Shown here one piece after another: positions 1 through 6,802 of a DNA stretch of 7,322 nucleotides. The position numbers were made by a program, and so were the translations under genes. A model generated the notes under the pieces. It worked only from the letters and a program-made list of their open reading frames with translations. It did not search any database and had not been told where the DNA came from. The first letter of the stretch is position 1. Each line of letters starts with the position of its first letter. The DNA lies in contig JAJFIE010000208.1 in assembly GCA_021775275.1 (NCBI GenBank), positions 1 through 7,322 on the forward strand, in the 5' to 3' direction. Source of the DNA: Rhodospirillales bacterium (GTDB lineage Bacteria; Pseudomonadota; Alphaproteobacteria; Rhodospirillales; Casp-alpha2).

Positions 1-2508
1 CACATGGGCCACGCGCTCAACAATACGCTACAGGATATCCTGATCCGCTACCAGCGCATGAAGGGCAGGGATGCGCTGTGGCAACCGGGGACCGACCATG
101 CGGGCATTGCCACGCAAATGGTTGTTGAACGCCAGATGGCCGAAGAAGGCCTGAGCCGCCATGATCTGGGGCGCGATAAATTCATCGAACGGGTATGGGA
201 CTGGAAAGCACAGTCCGGTGGCACCATCACCAGCCAGCTACGCCGCCTCGGCGCATCGTGTGACTGGGACCGGGAACGCTTTACCATGGACGAAGGCTTG
301 TCCCTGGCTGTCAGGAAAGTCTTTGTCGAGCTCTACAAGAAACAGCTGATTTACCGCGACAAGCGGCTGGTCAACTGGGATCCCAAACTGCACACCGCGA
401 TTTCCGATCTGGAAGTGGAACAGCGCGAAGAAACCGGCAAGCTGTGGTACTTCCGTTATCCGGTGGAAGGTGAGGACGATACCTACCTGACCGTCGCCAC
501 CACGCGCCCGGAAACCATGCTGGGCGACACCGGCGTCGCCGTCCACCCGGACGATCACCGCTATGCAAAGCTGGTTGGCAAAAACTGCGTGCTGCCTCTG
601 GTTGGCCGCGTCATGCCTATTGTTGCCGACGATTACGCCGATCCCGAAAAAGGCACGGGCGCTGTGAAAATGACTCCGGCCCATGATTTCAACGATTTTG
701 AGGTCGGCCGTCGCCATAACCTGAAGCTCATCAACGTGCTTGATCACGATGCCAGGCTCAATGACAACGTGCCGGAAGCGTTCCGTGGAATGGATCGTTA
801 TGAAGCACGCAAGAAGGTCGTTGAGGAAATGGATGCTCTCGGCCTGTTCGAGAAGGTGGAAGACAATCCCATGACCATTCCCTATGGGGATCGATCAGGC
901 GTGGTCATTGAACCATGGCTCATGGACCAGTGGTTTGTCGATGCGGAAACCCTGGCCGGTCCCGCCATTACGGCGGTCGAGCAGGGGCGCACCAAAATCG
1001 TACCCAAACAATGGGAAAACACCTATTACGAATGGATGCGCAACATTCAGCCTTGGTGTATTTCGCGCCAGATCTGGTGGGGCCACCAAATTCCTGCATG
1101 GTTTGGCCCGGACGGTGAAATCTTCGTGGAAATGACCGAAGAAGGAGCCTACGCCGCCGCCCGGGAGTTTTACGGTAAGGACGATGTTACCCTGAACCGG
1201 GATCCGGACGTGCTCGACACCTGGTTTTCTTCCGCGCTGTGGCCGTTCTCCACACTGGGCTGGCCCGAGCAGACGCCGGAACTGGAACGCTATTATCCGA
1301 CGGATGTGTTGATCACCGGCTTCGATATTCTGTTCTTCTGGGTTGCCCGCATGATGATGATGGGCCTGGAATTCATGGGCGAGGTGCCGTTCCACACGGT
1401 CTACATCCACGCTCTGGTGCGTGACGAACACGGCCAGAAGATGTCCAAATCAAAGGGCAACATCATCGACCCCCTGAAACTGATCGACGCCTACGGCGCG
1501 GACGCCCTGCGTTTCACCCTGACCGCCCTGGCCGCACAGGGCCGCGATGTGAAGCTTTCGGAAAGCCGGGTCGAGGGATACCGCAATTTCTGCACCAAGA
1601 TCTGGAACGCCGCCCGGTTCTGTCAGATGAATGAATGCACGCCGGTTGCCGGGTTTGATCCGGCATCGGCCATGCTATCGGTCAATCGCTGGGTCATTGG
1701 CAAGCTGAAGGAAGCCGCCGATGGCACGGAAAAGGCCATCGATGCATACCGCTACAACGACATCGCCGATGTTCTCTATCACTTCACCTGGGGAACCTTC
1801 TGCGACTGGTATCTGGAACTGGCCAAACCCATCCTGCAAGGTGACGATGACGCAGCGAAGCAGGAGACCCGCGCCACGGCGGCGTGGATTCTCGATCAGA
1901 TCCTTCACCTGCTGCATCCGGTCATGCCGTTCATGACCGAGGAGCTTTGGCAACAACTGGGGGATAAGCGCCCCTATAAACTCATTCAGGGCGCATGGCC
2001 GGAATTCGACGCCAGCCTGATCGATGATGACGTCAATCAGGAAATTGACTGGCTGGTGCGCCTGATCACATCGATCCGCGCCGTGCGCTCGGAAATGAAC
2101 GTTCCGGCGGGCGCCAAGGTTCCGCTACTGCATCAAGGGGCAGGGCAGCGCACTCTGGCTAACCTGGACCAGCACACGGATCTTCTCATGCGGCTTGCCC
2201 GCATCAGTTCGGTCACCGCCACCGACAGCATCGGCAAGGGCGCGGTCCAGCTTGTGGTGGATGAAGCAACGTTTGTACTGCCGCTGGCCGACGTCATGGA
2301 CCTGTCGGCTGAACAGGCGCGGCTCGAGAAGGAAATCGCCAAAATCGACGCCGACATCGCCAGGTCCGACAAGAAACTGGGCAACGAAAGCTTCATCGCC
2401 AAGGCTCCCGCCGACGTGATCGAGACCGAACGGGAACGACGCGACGAAGCCAGCGGGTCACGGGAACGGCTTTCGGAAGCGCTGGAGCGCCTGAGCGGCG
2501 CGCTATAG
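1..2508 (+). CDS. valS: Valyl-tRNA synthetase (ValRS), 5'-truncated by the window edge
   Basis: Cytoplasmic class I aminoacyl-tRNA synthetase that charges tRNA-Val with valine and hydrolyses mischarged threonine. The reading frame is open from base 1, and its first four codons read HMGH, the HIGH ATP-binding motif. The true start therefore lies upstream; about 40 residues should be missing by comparison with the family, and the ATG at base 4 is not the start. Counting from base 1 there are 835 codons. Visible landmarks are DHAGIATQ (codons 32-39), the CP1 editing-domain peptide TTRPETMLGDTG (167-178), GTGAVKMTPAHDFND (218-232), the LDTWFSSALWPFSTLGWPE block near 405-423, and KMSKS at 480-484. 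An anticodon-binding domain follows, then the ValRS-specific C-terminal coiled coil from about codon 767 that contacts tRNA. No frameshift or lost motif is seen. It is followed by mscS 30 bases downstream on the same strand. Identification is essentially certain. Confidence 0.99.
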   Translation, partial: HMGHALNNTLQDILIRYQRMKGRDALWQPGTDHAGIATQMVVERQMAEEGLSRHDLGRDKFIERVWDWKAQSGGTITSQLRRLGASCDWDRERFTMDEGLSLAVRKVFVELYKKQLIYRDKRLVNWDPKLHTAISDLEVEQREETGKLWYFRYPVEGEDDTYLTVATTRPETMLGDTGVAVHPDDHRYAKLVGKNCVLPLVGRVMPIVADDYADPEKGTGAVKMTPAHDFNDFEVGRRHNLKLINVLDHDARLNDNVPEAFRGMDRYEARKKVVEEMDALGLFEKVEDNPMTIPYGDRSGVVIEPWLMDQWFVDAETLAGPAITAVEQGRTKIVPKQWENTYYEWMRNIQPWCISRQIWWGHQIPAWFGPDGEIFVEMTEEGAYAAAREFYGKDDVTLNRDPDVLDTWFSSALWPFSTLGWPEQTPELERYYPTDVLITGFDILFFWVARMMMMGLEFMGEVPFHTVYIHALVRDEHGQKMSKSKGNIIDPLKLIDAYGADALRFTLTALAAQGRDVKLSESRVEGYRNFCTKIWNAARFCQMNECTPVAGFDPASAMLSVNRWVIGKLKEAADGTEKAIDAYRYNDIADVLYHFTWGTFCDWYLELAKPILQGDDDAAKQETRATAAWILDQILHLLHPVMPFMTEELWQQLGDKRPYKLIQGAWPEFDASLIDDDVNQEIDWLVRLITSIRAVRSEMNVPAGAKVPLLHQGAGQRTLANLDQHTDLLMRLARISSVTATDSIGKGAVQLVVDEATFVLPLADVMDLSAEQARLEKEIAKIDADIARSDKKLGNESFIAKAPADVIETERERRDEASGSRERLSEALERLSGAL

Positions 2509-2526
2509 GCTCTTCAACCGGAGAGG

Positions 2527-2538
2527 AAAGAGGACACC
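2527..2538 (+). promoter_or_regulatory. Ribosome binding site of the mscS-type gene
   Basis: A purine-rich AAAGAGGA stretch ends five to six bases before the ATG at 2539 and contains GAGG, a good anti-Shine-Dalgarno match. This fixes the start of the channel gene and shows that it has its own translation signal, although it sits only 30 bases after the valS stop. Confidence 0.75.
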
Positions 2539-3387
2539 ATGGAAGAACAGATTAGCTCCGCCCTTGAGACGGTTACTCCGCTGGTCACCGAATACGGCCT
2601 GCAAATTGTCGGCGCGATCCTGACGCTGATTGTCGGCTGGATTGTCGCCGGCTGGATACAAAAGGCGACCGTCAACGGGCTGCAACGCATTCCGAAGATG
2701 GACGCGACCCTGGTTCCGTTCCTCGCCACCATTGTGCGCTATGGCGTACTCGTCGTTGTTATTGTCGCCGTGCTCAACCAGTTCGGCGTGGAAACCACCT
2801 CTATCATCGCGCTGCTGGGCGCGGCGGGTCTCGCCATCGGTCTGGCCTTGCAGGGAACGCTTTCCAATATCGCCGCCGGGGTCATGTTGTTGATGCTGCG
2901 ACCGTTTAAAATCGGTGAATACGTGGACGCTGGCGGCATCGGCGGCACGGTGGTGCAGATCGGCCTGTTCACCACCGAGTTCCTGACCGTCGACGGCCTC
3001 TACCTCGTGGCGCCCAACAGCTCGATCTGGAACCGGCCGATCATCAATTATTCGCGAAACCCGACCCGCCGCCTGGATGTAATCATCGGCGTTTCCTACA
3101 AGGATGACCTGCAAGGCGCGCAGGATATTCTGATGACCCTGCTGAACGGTGAGGCGCGCGTGCGCCAGGACCCGGAACCACAGGTTCTGGTCGACGCCCT
3201 GGCTGACAGCTCGGTTAACCTGAAAATGCGCTGCTGGGCTGGCGCCTCAGAGAGCTGGGGATTGCAGTTTGATCTCAACAAGCAGGCCAAACTGGCGCTC
3301 GAGGCCGCAGGTTATTCCATCCCGTTCCCCCAACAGGACGTACATATCATTTCCTCGGGATCGGGTAAGGAAACGCACCACCACTAG
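2539..3387 (+). CDS. mscS: Small-conductance mechanosensitive channel, MscS family
   Basis: Inner-membrane channel that opens under membrane tension during hypo-osmotic shock and releases solutes. At 282 residues it is nearly the length of E. coli MscS (286), so this is the minimal three-helix type without extra domains. Expected helices are at about 20-40 (TM1), 58-80 (TM2) and 86-120 (TM3). The TM3 pore segment GLAIGLALQGTLSNIAAG is almost identical to the E. coli pore. L98 and L102 correspond to gate residues L105 and L109, and Q105-G106 to the Q112-G113 hinge. RPFKIGEYVD (121-130) opens the beta domain. The C-terminal domain carries the family ending IPFPQQDVHI, followed by a short tail finishing in three histidines. 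The gene probably shares a transcript with valS and converges on the coiled-coil gene at 3406 with an 18-base gap. Family assignment is very secure; orthology to E. coli mscS rather than a paralogue is likely. Confidence 0.96.
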   Translation: MEEQISSALETVTPLVTEYGLQIVGAILTLIVGWIVAGWIQKATVNGLQRIPKMDATLVPFLATIVRYGVLVVVIVAVLNQFGVETTSIIALLGAAGLAIGLALQGTLSNIAAGVMLLMLRPFKIGEYVDAGGIGGTVVQIGLFTTEFLTVDGLYLVAPNSSIWNRPIINYSRNPTRRLDVIIGVSYKDDLQGAQDILMTLLNGEARVRQDPEPQVLVDALADSSVNLKMRCWAGASESWGLQFDLNKQAKLALEAAGYSIPFPQQDVHIISSGSGKETHHH

Positions 3388-3388
3388 A

Positions 3389-3422
3389 GCCTGCGACTCG
3401 CGCCCTCAGCCTTTAGTCAGGC
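3389..3422. terminator. Imperfect dyad at the mscS / coiled-coil gene convergent junction, possible weak bidirectional terminator
   Basis: GCCTG (3389-3393) plus ACT (3396-3398) can pair with AGT (3415-3417) plus CAGGC (3418-3422). This gives an eight-pair stem with a two-base CG bulge and a 16-base loop. It covers the gap between the two convergent stop codons. There is no T-tract on either side, so it is not a textbook intrinsic terminator. Position is the main argument, and it could be chance. Confidence 0.22.
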
Positions 3423-3837
3423 GTTCGCGCAGTTCCTGCATGCGAAGGTTATATTCCGCCAGGACCTCTTCTTCCTCGCTGAGTTCTTTCTCGTCTGTCA
3501 TCTGATAGATGGTCGAGACCAGTTGAACGCGGGAAGCATTTTCCTTGGCCGCGCTCAACACATCATCCATCTGTGTCCGCAGCCCCGTCAGCTTTTGCGA
3601 CAGAACACCCGCGATCATCTGGGCTTCAACGGACTGGTCCTGGGTATGCTGCAATGCCTCGGTCAACTCCCAGACCTTATCGACCAGTTCAATAACATCC
3701 GCGCCCTGTAACTCCTGCGCTTCGATCAACTGATTGATTTGCTGTGTCTGCTCCGCGTTCTGCTCAAGCAGTTTCATGATTTCAGCTTCCGCCGCCGCCA
3801 GCAGCTTTTTCAGATGCTCTTCTTCGTCTTCGCTCAT
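3406..3837 (-). CDS. Hypothetical acidic, glutamine-rich coiled-coil protein
   Basis: A 143-residue protein that I do not recognise. It starts with an acidic MSEDEEEHLKKLL segment. The first half is a heptad-like, glutamine- and glutamate-rich helix (LLEQNAEQTQQINQLIEAQ), and the coiled-coil character continues to the end. A second acidic patch, ELSEEEEVLAEYNLRMQEL, lies near residues 118-136. It contains no cysteine, signal peptide or membrane segment, so it should be a soluble cytoplasmic protein that oligomerises or binds a partner. The ATG at 3837 is preceded on the minus strand by AAAGAGAG about 12 bases away, a weak, distant ribosome binding site. The gene is divergent from the membrane coiled-coil gene at 4004 and convergent with mscS. 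The biased, plausible protein composition and the lack of any better gene in other frames support it as real. No function can be assigned. Confidence 0.75.
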   Translation of the reverse strand: MSEDEEEHLKKLLAAAEAEIMKLLEQNAEQTQQINQLIEAQELQGADVIELVDKVWELTEALQHTQDQSVEAQMIAGVLSQKLTGLRTQMDDVLSAAKENASRVQLVSTIYQMTDEKELSEEEEVLAEYNLRMQELRERLTKG

Positions 3838-4003
3838 TCGTAAAACCCGCTCTCTTTATGCTTCCCCATCCCCAACATTGGTATCATTCAGAGATTAACA
3901 ATGGCTGACAAGGCCGGTTTATTGAAAAAATTACCCGGAGAAACGCTCCGTTAACCGTGCTGTGATGAAATAGGGCTTAAGTGAGCAATGGAAAACGCAT
4001 GAA

Positions 4004-4576
4004 ATGTTAAAAACCGCTGACGGCTTTATCCTCCCGGACCTGCCGGAAAATCCGACGCCTGAAGACCGGGCGACGTATGTAGTTTTGCGTCTGGAGCAAT
4101 TTATTCGCGATGGCAGAACCCTGGACGAAGGCATGTCGTTTCGCAAATGGCAGGCCATGGCGCTGACTGAAATCGCCGCCAACATCGCCGAGGCGCAAAA
4201 CGAAATCACCCGCGAGGACCCGGTCACCAACCGTCTGTTGTTCACCACGGCATCGGCCCTGATCACCATCGGTTTCTGGGGCACGGCGGTTTCCATCAAC
4301 AAGGTAGGCTATATCGCCGCCGCTCTGGTCTGCGGGTTTGCCGGGCTGGTTTTGCTGGCCGTCGCCGGTGAATGGACCTGGACCCGATTCTGGCGCAAAC
4401 GTCAGGCAGGCACGCGCAAACTCCGCCTCAGTCGGATCGAAAGCATCAACCGCAAGATCAAGAAGCTGGAGCGGGAACTGGAAAAAGAAGCGGAAGAGCT
4501 TGAAAAGGCCCTGAAATCAACCATCAAGGCGCAAAACAAGATCGATAAGGAACAAGATCTGATCGAAAGTATGTGA
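4004..4576 (+). CDS. Hypothetical membrane protein with two transmembrane segments and a C-terminal coiled coil
   Basis: A 190-residue protein of no family I recognise. Residues 1-72 form a soluble N-terminal part containing an amphipathic stretch rich in Ala, Glu and Ile (about 50-70). Two hydrophobic helices follow, about 77-98 and 101-123, joined by a very short turn (NKVG), which makes a hairpin in the membrane with both ends on the same side. A basic WRKRQAGTRKLRL region (130-142) suggests by the positive-inside rule that both ends face the cytoplasm. Residues 143-188 are a highly charged Lys/Glu coiled coil. An in-frame stop at 3971 and no other start codon after it leave ATG 4004 as the only good start, although the ribosome binding site is weak (GGA 11 bases upstream). 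It is divergent from the soluble coiled-coil gene at 3837 and its stop is five bases from the convergent exported-protein gene. A scaffold or interaction role is possible, but this is inference. Confidence 0.8.
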   Translation: MLKTADGFILPDLPENPTPEDRATYVVLRLEQFIRDGRTLDEGMSFRKWQAMALTEIAANIAEAQNEITREDPVTNRLLFTTASALITIGFWGTAVSINKVGYIAAALVCGFAGLVLLAVAGEWTWTRFWRKRQAGTRKLRLSRIESINRKIKKLERELEKEAEELEKALKSTIKAQNKIDKEQDLIESM

Positions 4577-4592
4577 GGGCCCTACTTGATCA
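4560..4592. terminator. Imperfect dyad across the 4576/4582 convergent stop codons, possible weak bidirectional terminator
   Basis: TGATC (4560-4564) plus AAGTA (4567-4571) can pair with TACTT (4583-4587) plus GATCA (4588-4592). This gives a ten-pair stem with a two-base bulge and an 11-base loop that contains GGGCCC. The structure includes both stop codons and the whole five-base gap between two convergent genes. There is no clear T-tract, so intrinsic termination is uncertain. Confidence 0.27.
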
Positions 4593-5142
4593 ATATCTGA
4601 TGCGCGAAGGTATTGCCGTCGCTGACGGTTAGCTGGGTGAAGCCGAGCATTTTCAGCAGATCGAGGAAGGTAAACACGTCTTCCACCTGTAATTCCCCAA
4701 AAATCGGCATGGCGCGGGCCACGGATGTCAGGGTGGCGAGGTATGCCCGGACCCGGTAGATGGTGTCCAGGCGGCCGGGTGAATTGGCGACAATGATCAT
4801 CTTCTCGGCCCGGTCGCCCTTCACGAAGACCGATACCGGGGGCGCGAAGGGACGTTTCAGGTTCTGGTCCACAATGCCAACGATAAACCCGATGCGCGTG
4901 CGCCGGGTGGCCTGCGACATGCGCCGGGCGCGGGCATCGTATTCCTCGATCTGCGCCGGCTCGGGATAGTAATAGCCCACATGGCGGTCATTGACAGCCG
5001 CAACGGCGGGGTTTCCGGCCAGACCAAGCCACATGAAGATACCAAGGGCCAGTGCCCGACCCAGATACTTAAAGGCCAGTGCCCGACCCACCGTCCGCCC
5101 CGTACGAGAGGTATCTGAATGCCTCATAACCGCATCAAACAT
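4582..5142 (-). CDS. Small exported protein of unknown function (family often mislabelled MobA-like)
   Basis: A protein of 186 residues from ATG 5142. A basic n-region leads into a hydrophobic segment (ALGIFMWLGLAG) and a plausible signal peptidase site in NPAVAAVN, so export to the periplasm is likely. The mature part carries VNDRHVGYYYPEP, GFIVGIVDQ, VSVFVKGDRAEKMIIVA and a C-terminal FLDLLKMLGFTQLTVSDG block. From memory, a similar alphaproteobacterial family (HxGYYYPxP near the N terminus, DLLKxLGFxxLxVSDG near the C terminus) is often labelled molybdopterin-guanine dinucleotide biosynthesis protein A. No MobA nucleotide-binding motif is visible here, so I would not use that name. Start choice: GTG 5151 would overlap the upstream PilZ stop as GTGA but has no ribosome site. 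ATG 5142 has GGTGAT four bases upstream and is preferred. A GTG at 5091 would give a more typical signal-peptide length. It is probably the last gene of the PilZ/aminotransferase operon. Confidence 0.85.
   Translation of the reverse strand: MFDAVMRHSDTSRTGRTVGRALAFKYLGRALALGIFMWLGLAGNPAVAAVNDRHVGYYYPEPAQIEEYDARARRMSQATRRTRIGFIVGIVDQNLKRPFAPPVSVFVKGDRAEKMIIVANSPGRLDTIYRVRAYLATLTSVARAMPIFGELQVEDVFTFLDLLKMLGFTQLTVSDGNTFAHQILIK
5047..5090 (-). repeat. Direct repeat of 17 bases with 27-base period inside the signal-peptide coding region
   Basis: GGCCAGTGCCCGACCCA occurs exactly at 5047-5063 and again at 5074-5090 on the + strand. The period of 27 bases is nine codons, so the frame is kept and the exported protein reads GRALAFKYL followed by GRALALGIF. 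It looks like a tandem in-frame duplication that has since diverged in its second part. It lengthens the signal-peptide n-region, and strand slippage could remove or add a copy without breaking the frame. Confidence 0.9.
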
Positions 5143-5152
5143 CGAAATCACC
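5143..5152 (-). promoter_or_regulatory. Ribosome binding site that decides the start of the exported-protein gene
   Basis: On the minus strand GGTGAT (5152-5147) lies four bases before ATG 5142 and matches the anti-Shine-Dalgarno sequence. It overlaps the TGA stop of the PilZ gene (5150-5148), so ribosomes ending PilZ could restart here. It argues for ATG 5142 over the overlapping GTG at 5151, which has no comparable upstream site. Confidence 0.5.
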
Positions 5153-5510
5153 CTGAAAGTGGCATGTGTGATTCGTTTTCCATGGCCATCATGATTTGCG
5201 CCATCAAAATTTCCTGATCCGTGGTATCCGGAAAGAACGACACGGCGATGGAGTTCTCCGTCGTCCGGATAATGTTGCCGTCCATGGGTGGAAAATCATC
5301 AATGGTCACATCCACGCTCATCCCCGGCTCAAACTCATGGGTCACACGCCGCATGGGCATGACCAGATTGATCATGGCGCCACCCGCCGAAATATTGGCC
5401 AGAACACCGCCATGGCTTTCGCCATCTTCCTTGCCGGTGGCGAAAGCCAGTCGGGACAACGGATAGCGTGTATGCTGGCGGTTGTTTTCAGGCATTCGGT
5501 GGCGCACCAT
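5148..5510 (-). CDS. PilZ domain protein (second PilZ of the operon)
   Basis: A 120-residue single-domain PilZ protein, expected to be a cytoplasmic receptor for cyclic di-GMP. It shows both signature motifs: RxxxR as RQHTR (R11 and R15) and (D/N)xSxxG as NISAGG (N39, S41, G43). The rest follows the PilZ beta-barrel pattern, with GMSVDVTID and the closing strand SIAVSFF, then a methionine-rich C-terminal helix (EILMAQIMMAMEN). The start at 5510 is supported by AAGGGA on the minus strand, which overlaps the TAA stop of the aminotransferase gene. The two genes are six bases apart and likely translationally coupled. Its own TGA lies five bases before the preferred start of the exported-protein gene. 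No output domain is fused, so it must act through a partner that the sequence does not identify. Confidence in the domain is high, but the partner or process is unknown. Confidence 0.93.
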   Translation of the reverse strand: MVRHRMPENNRQHTRYPLSRLAFATGKEDGESHGGVLANISAGGAMINLVMPMRRVTHEFEPGMSVDVTIDDFPPMDGNIIRTTENSIAVSFFPDTTDQEILMAQIMMAMENESHMPLSG

Positions 5511-5516
5511 TTTCCC

Positions 5517-6755
5517 TTAAAGGATACGATCAAGCGAACCGACGAGGCGGTCCACATCATCAAGCGAGGTATACTGTAGCATACTGGCGCGAACCACACC
5601 GTCGGCGGGATCAAGCCCCAGCGCCTGGGTCAGGCGGTAGGCATAAAAATTCCCGCTGGAAACCGCGACCTTGTCGTCCAGGGTCAATGGCGGAATATCC
5701 GCCGACGGACGGTCTTTTACGGTAAATGCAAAGGTCGGTGCGCGGGCGTTACGATCAGGCGACGACGTTCCGATCAGACGCACATGGGGTTTGCTCGACA
5801 GAAAGTCCAGAAGCCGCGTGGACAGGATTTCTTCATGGCGGGCGGCCAGTTCAAACACCGCCTTGACCCGCTCATGCAGACTATTGGCGGGCGCGTCATG
5901 GTGACGGCTATAGACTGCATCAAAATAATCCGCGATGCCGACCAGCGCCGCGAACATTTCATGTTGCGGTCCCGCCGGGTTCATCTTGTGGGGCAGGGCG
6001 TCTTCGCCGTGAAAGAAATGATACTGGTTGTGCGCTTCCAGCAGCAACTCCCGCTTGCCATACAGGCATCCCATGTGGGGACCGAAAATCTTGTAAAAAC
6101 TGAACAGATAAAAATCCACATCCCAGGCTTTTACATCGATAGCCCGGTGCGGTGCATAGGCCACGCCATCCACGCATACCCTGGCGTCCGCTTCATGTAC
6201 TTTCTGCGTAATAGCGGCGACATCATTGATTTCGCCGACTAAATTAGACACATGGGGAAATGCGACCAGTCGGGTTTTATCGGTCAGCAAACGATCCAGA
6301 TCGGCCGGATCAAGCGAACCTGTGACGGGATCCACCTTCCATTCGATTACGCTGATCCCGGTCCCGGCCAACCGGTGCCAGGGGCCTGCATTGGCCTCGT
6401 GGTTCTGGTCGGCGACAATGATCTCGTCGCCATCCGCCCACAACGGGCGCAGCGCATGGGCCAGCACATAGACATTGAACGATGTGGAAGGGCTGACCGA
6501 GACCTCGTCGGGGTCGGCGCCGATTATGGCGGCCATCAAATCGTGACCTTCGTCCATGCGGGCCTGCGCCTTGGCGGCAAGCGGGTAGTTGCCGCCCGGC
6601 TGGACCTGGGTTTCGCTCATATAAGCGGTCAGGCGGTCAATGACGCTCTGCGGCACGTAGGAGCCACCGGCGTTTTCAAAAAACGACCACTCCCAGCACG
6701 GCTGTGGAAAGAGCCCGCGAACGAAATCCACATCAAATTCACTCGCATCTGTCAC
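5517..6755 (-). CDS. Class V aminotransferase, cysteine-desulfurase-like (VC1184-type) PLP enzyme
   Basis: A 412-residue cytoplasmic PLP-dependent enzyme of fold type I, aminotransferase class V. The N-terminal FFENAGGSYVPQ (25-36) matches the DNAGGSxVP pattern typical of the VC1184-like branch of cysteine-desulfurase-like proteins. DGVAYAPHR provides D196 (PLP ring nitrogen) and H203. K222 in FSFYKIFGPH is the expected Schiff-base lysine. R389 near the C terminus (VVRASMLQYT) fits the substrate-carboxylate arginine. Where IscS and SufS carry a catalytic cysteine loop, this protein reads SSGNFYAYRL (366-375) with no cysteine, so sulfur transfer from cysteine is doubtful; a different lyase or aminotransferase reaction is as likely and the substrate is unknown. 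The start is GTG 6755, chosen because AGGAG sits seven bases upstream. It lies between two PilZ genes on the same strand (47 bases after one, six before the other). The family is secure; the reaction is not. Confidence 0.95.
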   Translation of the reverse strand: MTDASEFDVDFVRGLFPQPCWEWSFFENAGGSYVPQSVIDRLTAYMSETQVQPGGNYPLAAKAQARMDEGHDLMAAIIGADPDEVSVSPSTSFNVYVLAHALRPLWADGDEIIVADQNHEANAGPWHRLAGTGISVIEWKVDPVTGSLDPADLDRLLTDKTRLVAFPHVSNLVGEINDVAAITQKVHEADARVCVDGVAYAPHRAIDVKAWDVDFYLFSFYKIFGPHMGCLYGKRELLLEAHNQYHFFHGEDALPHKMNPAGPQHEMFAALVGIADYFDAVYSRHHDAPANSLHERVKAVFELAARHEEILSTRLLDFLSSKPHVRLIGTSSPDRNARAPTFAFTVKDRPSADIPPLTLDDKVAVSSGNFYAYRLTQALGLDPADGVVRASMLQYTSLDDVDRLVGSLDRIL

Positions 6756-6767
6756 GTATGCACTCCT
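6756..6767 (-). promoter_or_regulatory. Ribosome binding site supporting the GTG start of the aminotransferase
   Basis: AGGAG on the minus strand (6767-6763) is followed by seven bases and then GTG at 6755. This is the clearest Shine-Dalgarno match in the right half of the window and supports the non-ATG start. Confidence 0.75.
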
Positions 6768-6802
6768 GAGATTAAAGGGTTCCAGATTAACGGATCATGG
6801 GA

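Noticed and set aside
238..747. Minus-strand open frame of 169 codons inside valS
   Set aside because: Lies fully antisense to conserved ValRS editing-domain sequence; composition (His-, Gln-, Val-rich) is that of a GC-rich shadow frame.
895..1431. Minus-strand open frame of 178 codons inside valS
   Set aside because: Antisense to the catalytic core of ValRS up to the residues just before KMSKS; no recognisable domain or ribosome site.
2503..3114. Minus-strand open frame of 203 codons opposite mscS
   Set aside because: Covers the conserved channel gene antisense; low-complexity Arg/Asp/Gln/His product with no family resemblance.
3922..3956. TTGAAA as a -35 box in the divergent gap
   Set aside because: No acceptable -10 hexamer occurs 16-18 bases downstream.
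4582..5142. Molybdenum cofactor protein MobA label for the exported protein
   Set aside because: No N-terminal nucleotide-binding LAGGxSxRMG motif is present and the protein has a signal peptide, whereas MobA is cytoplasmic.
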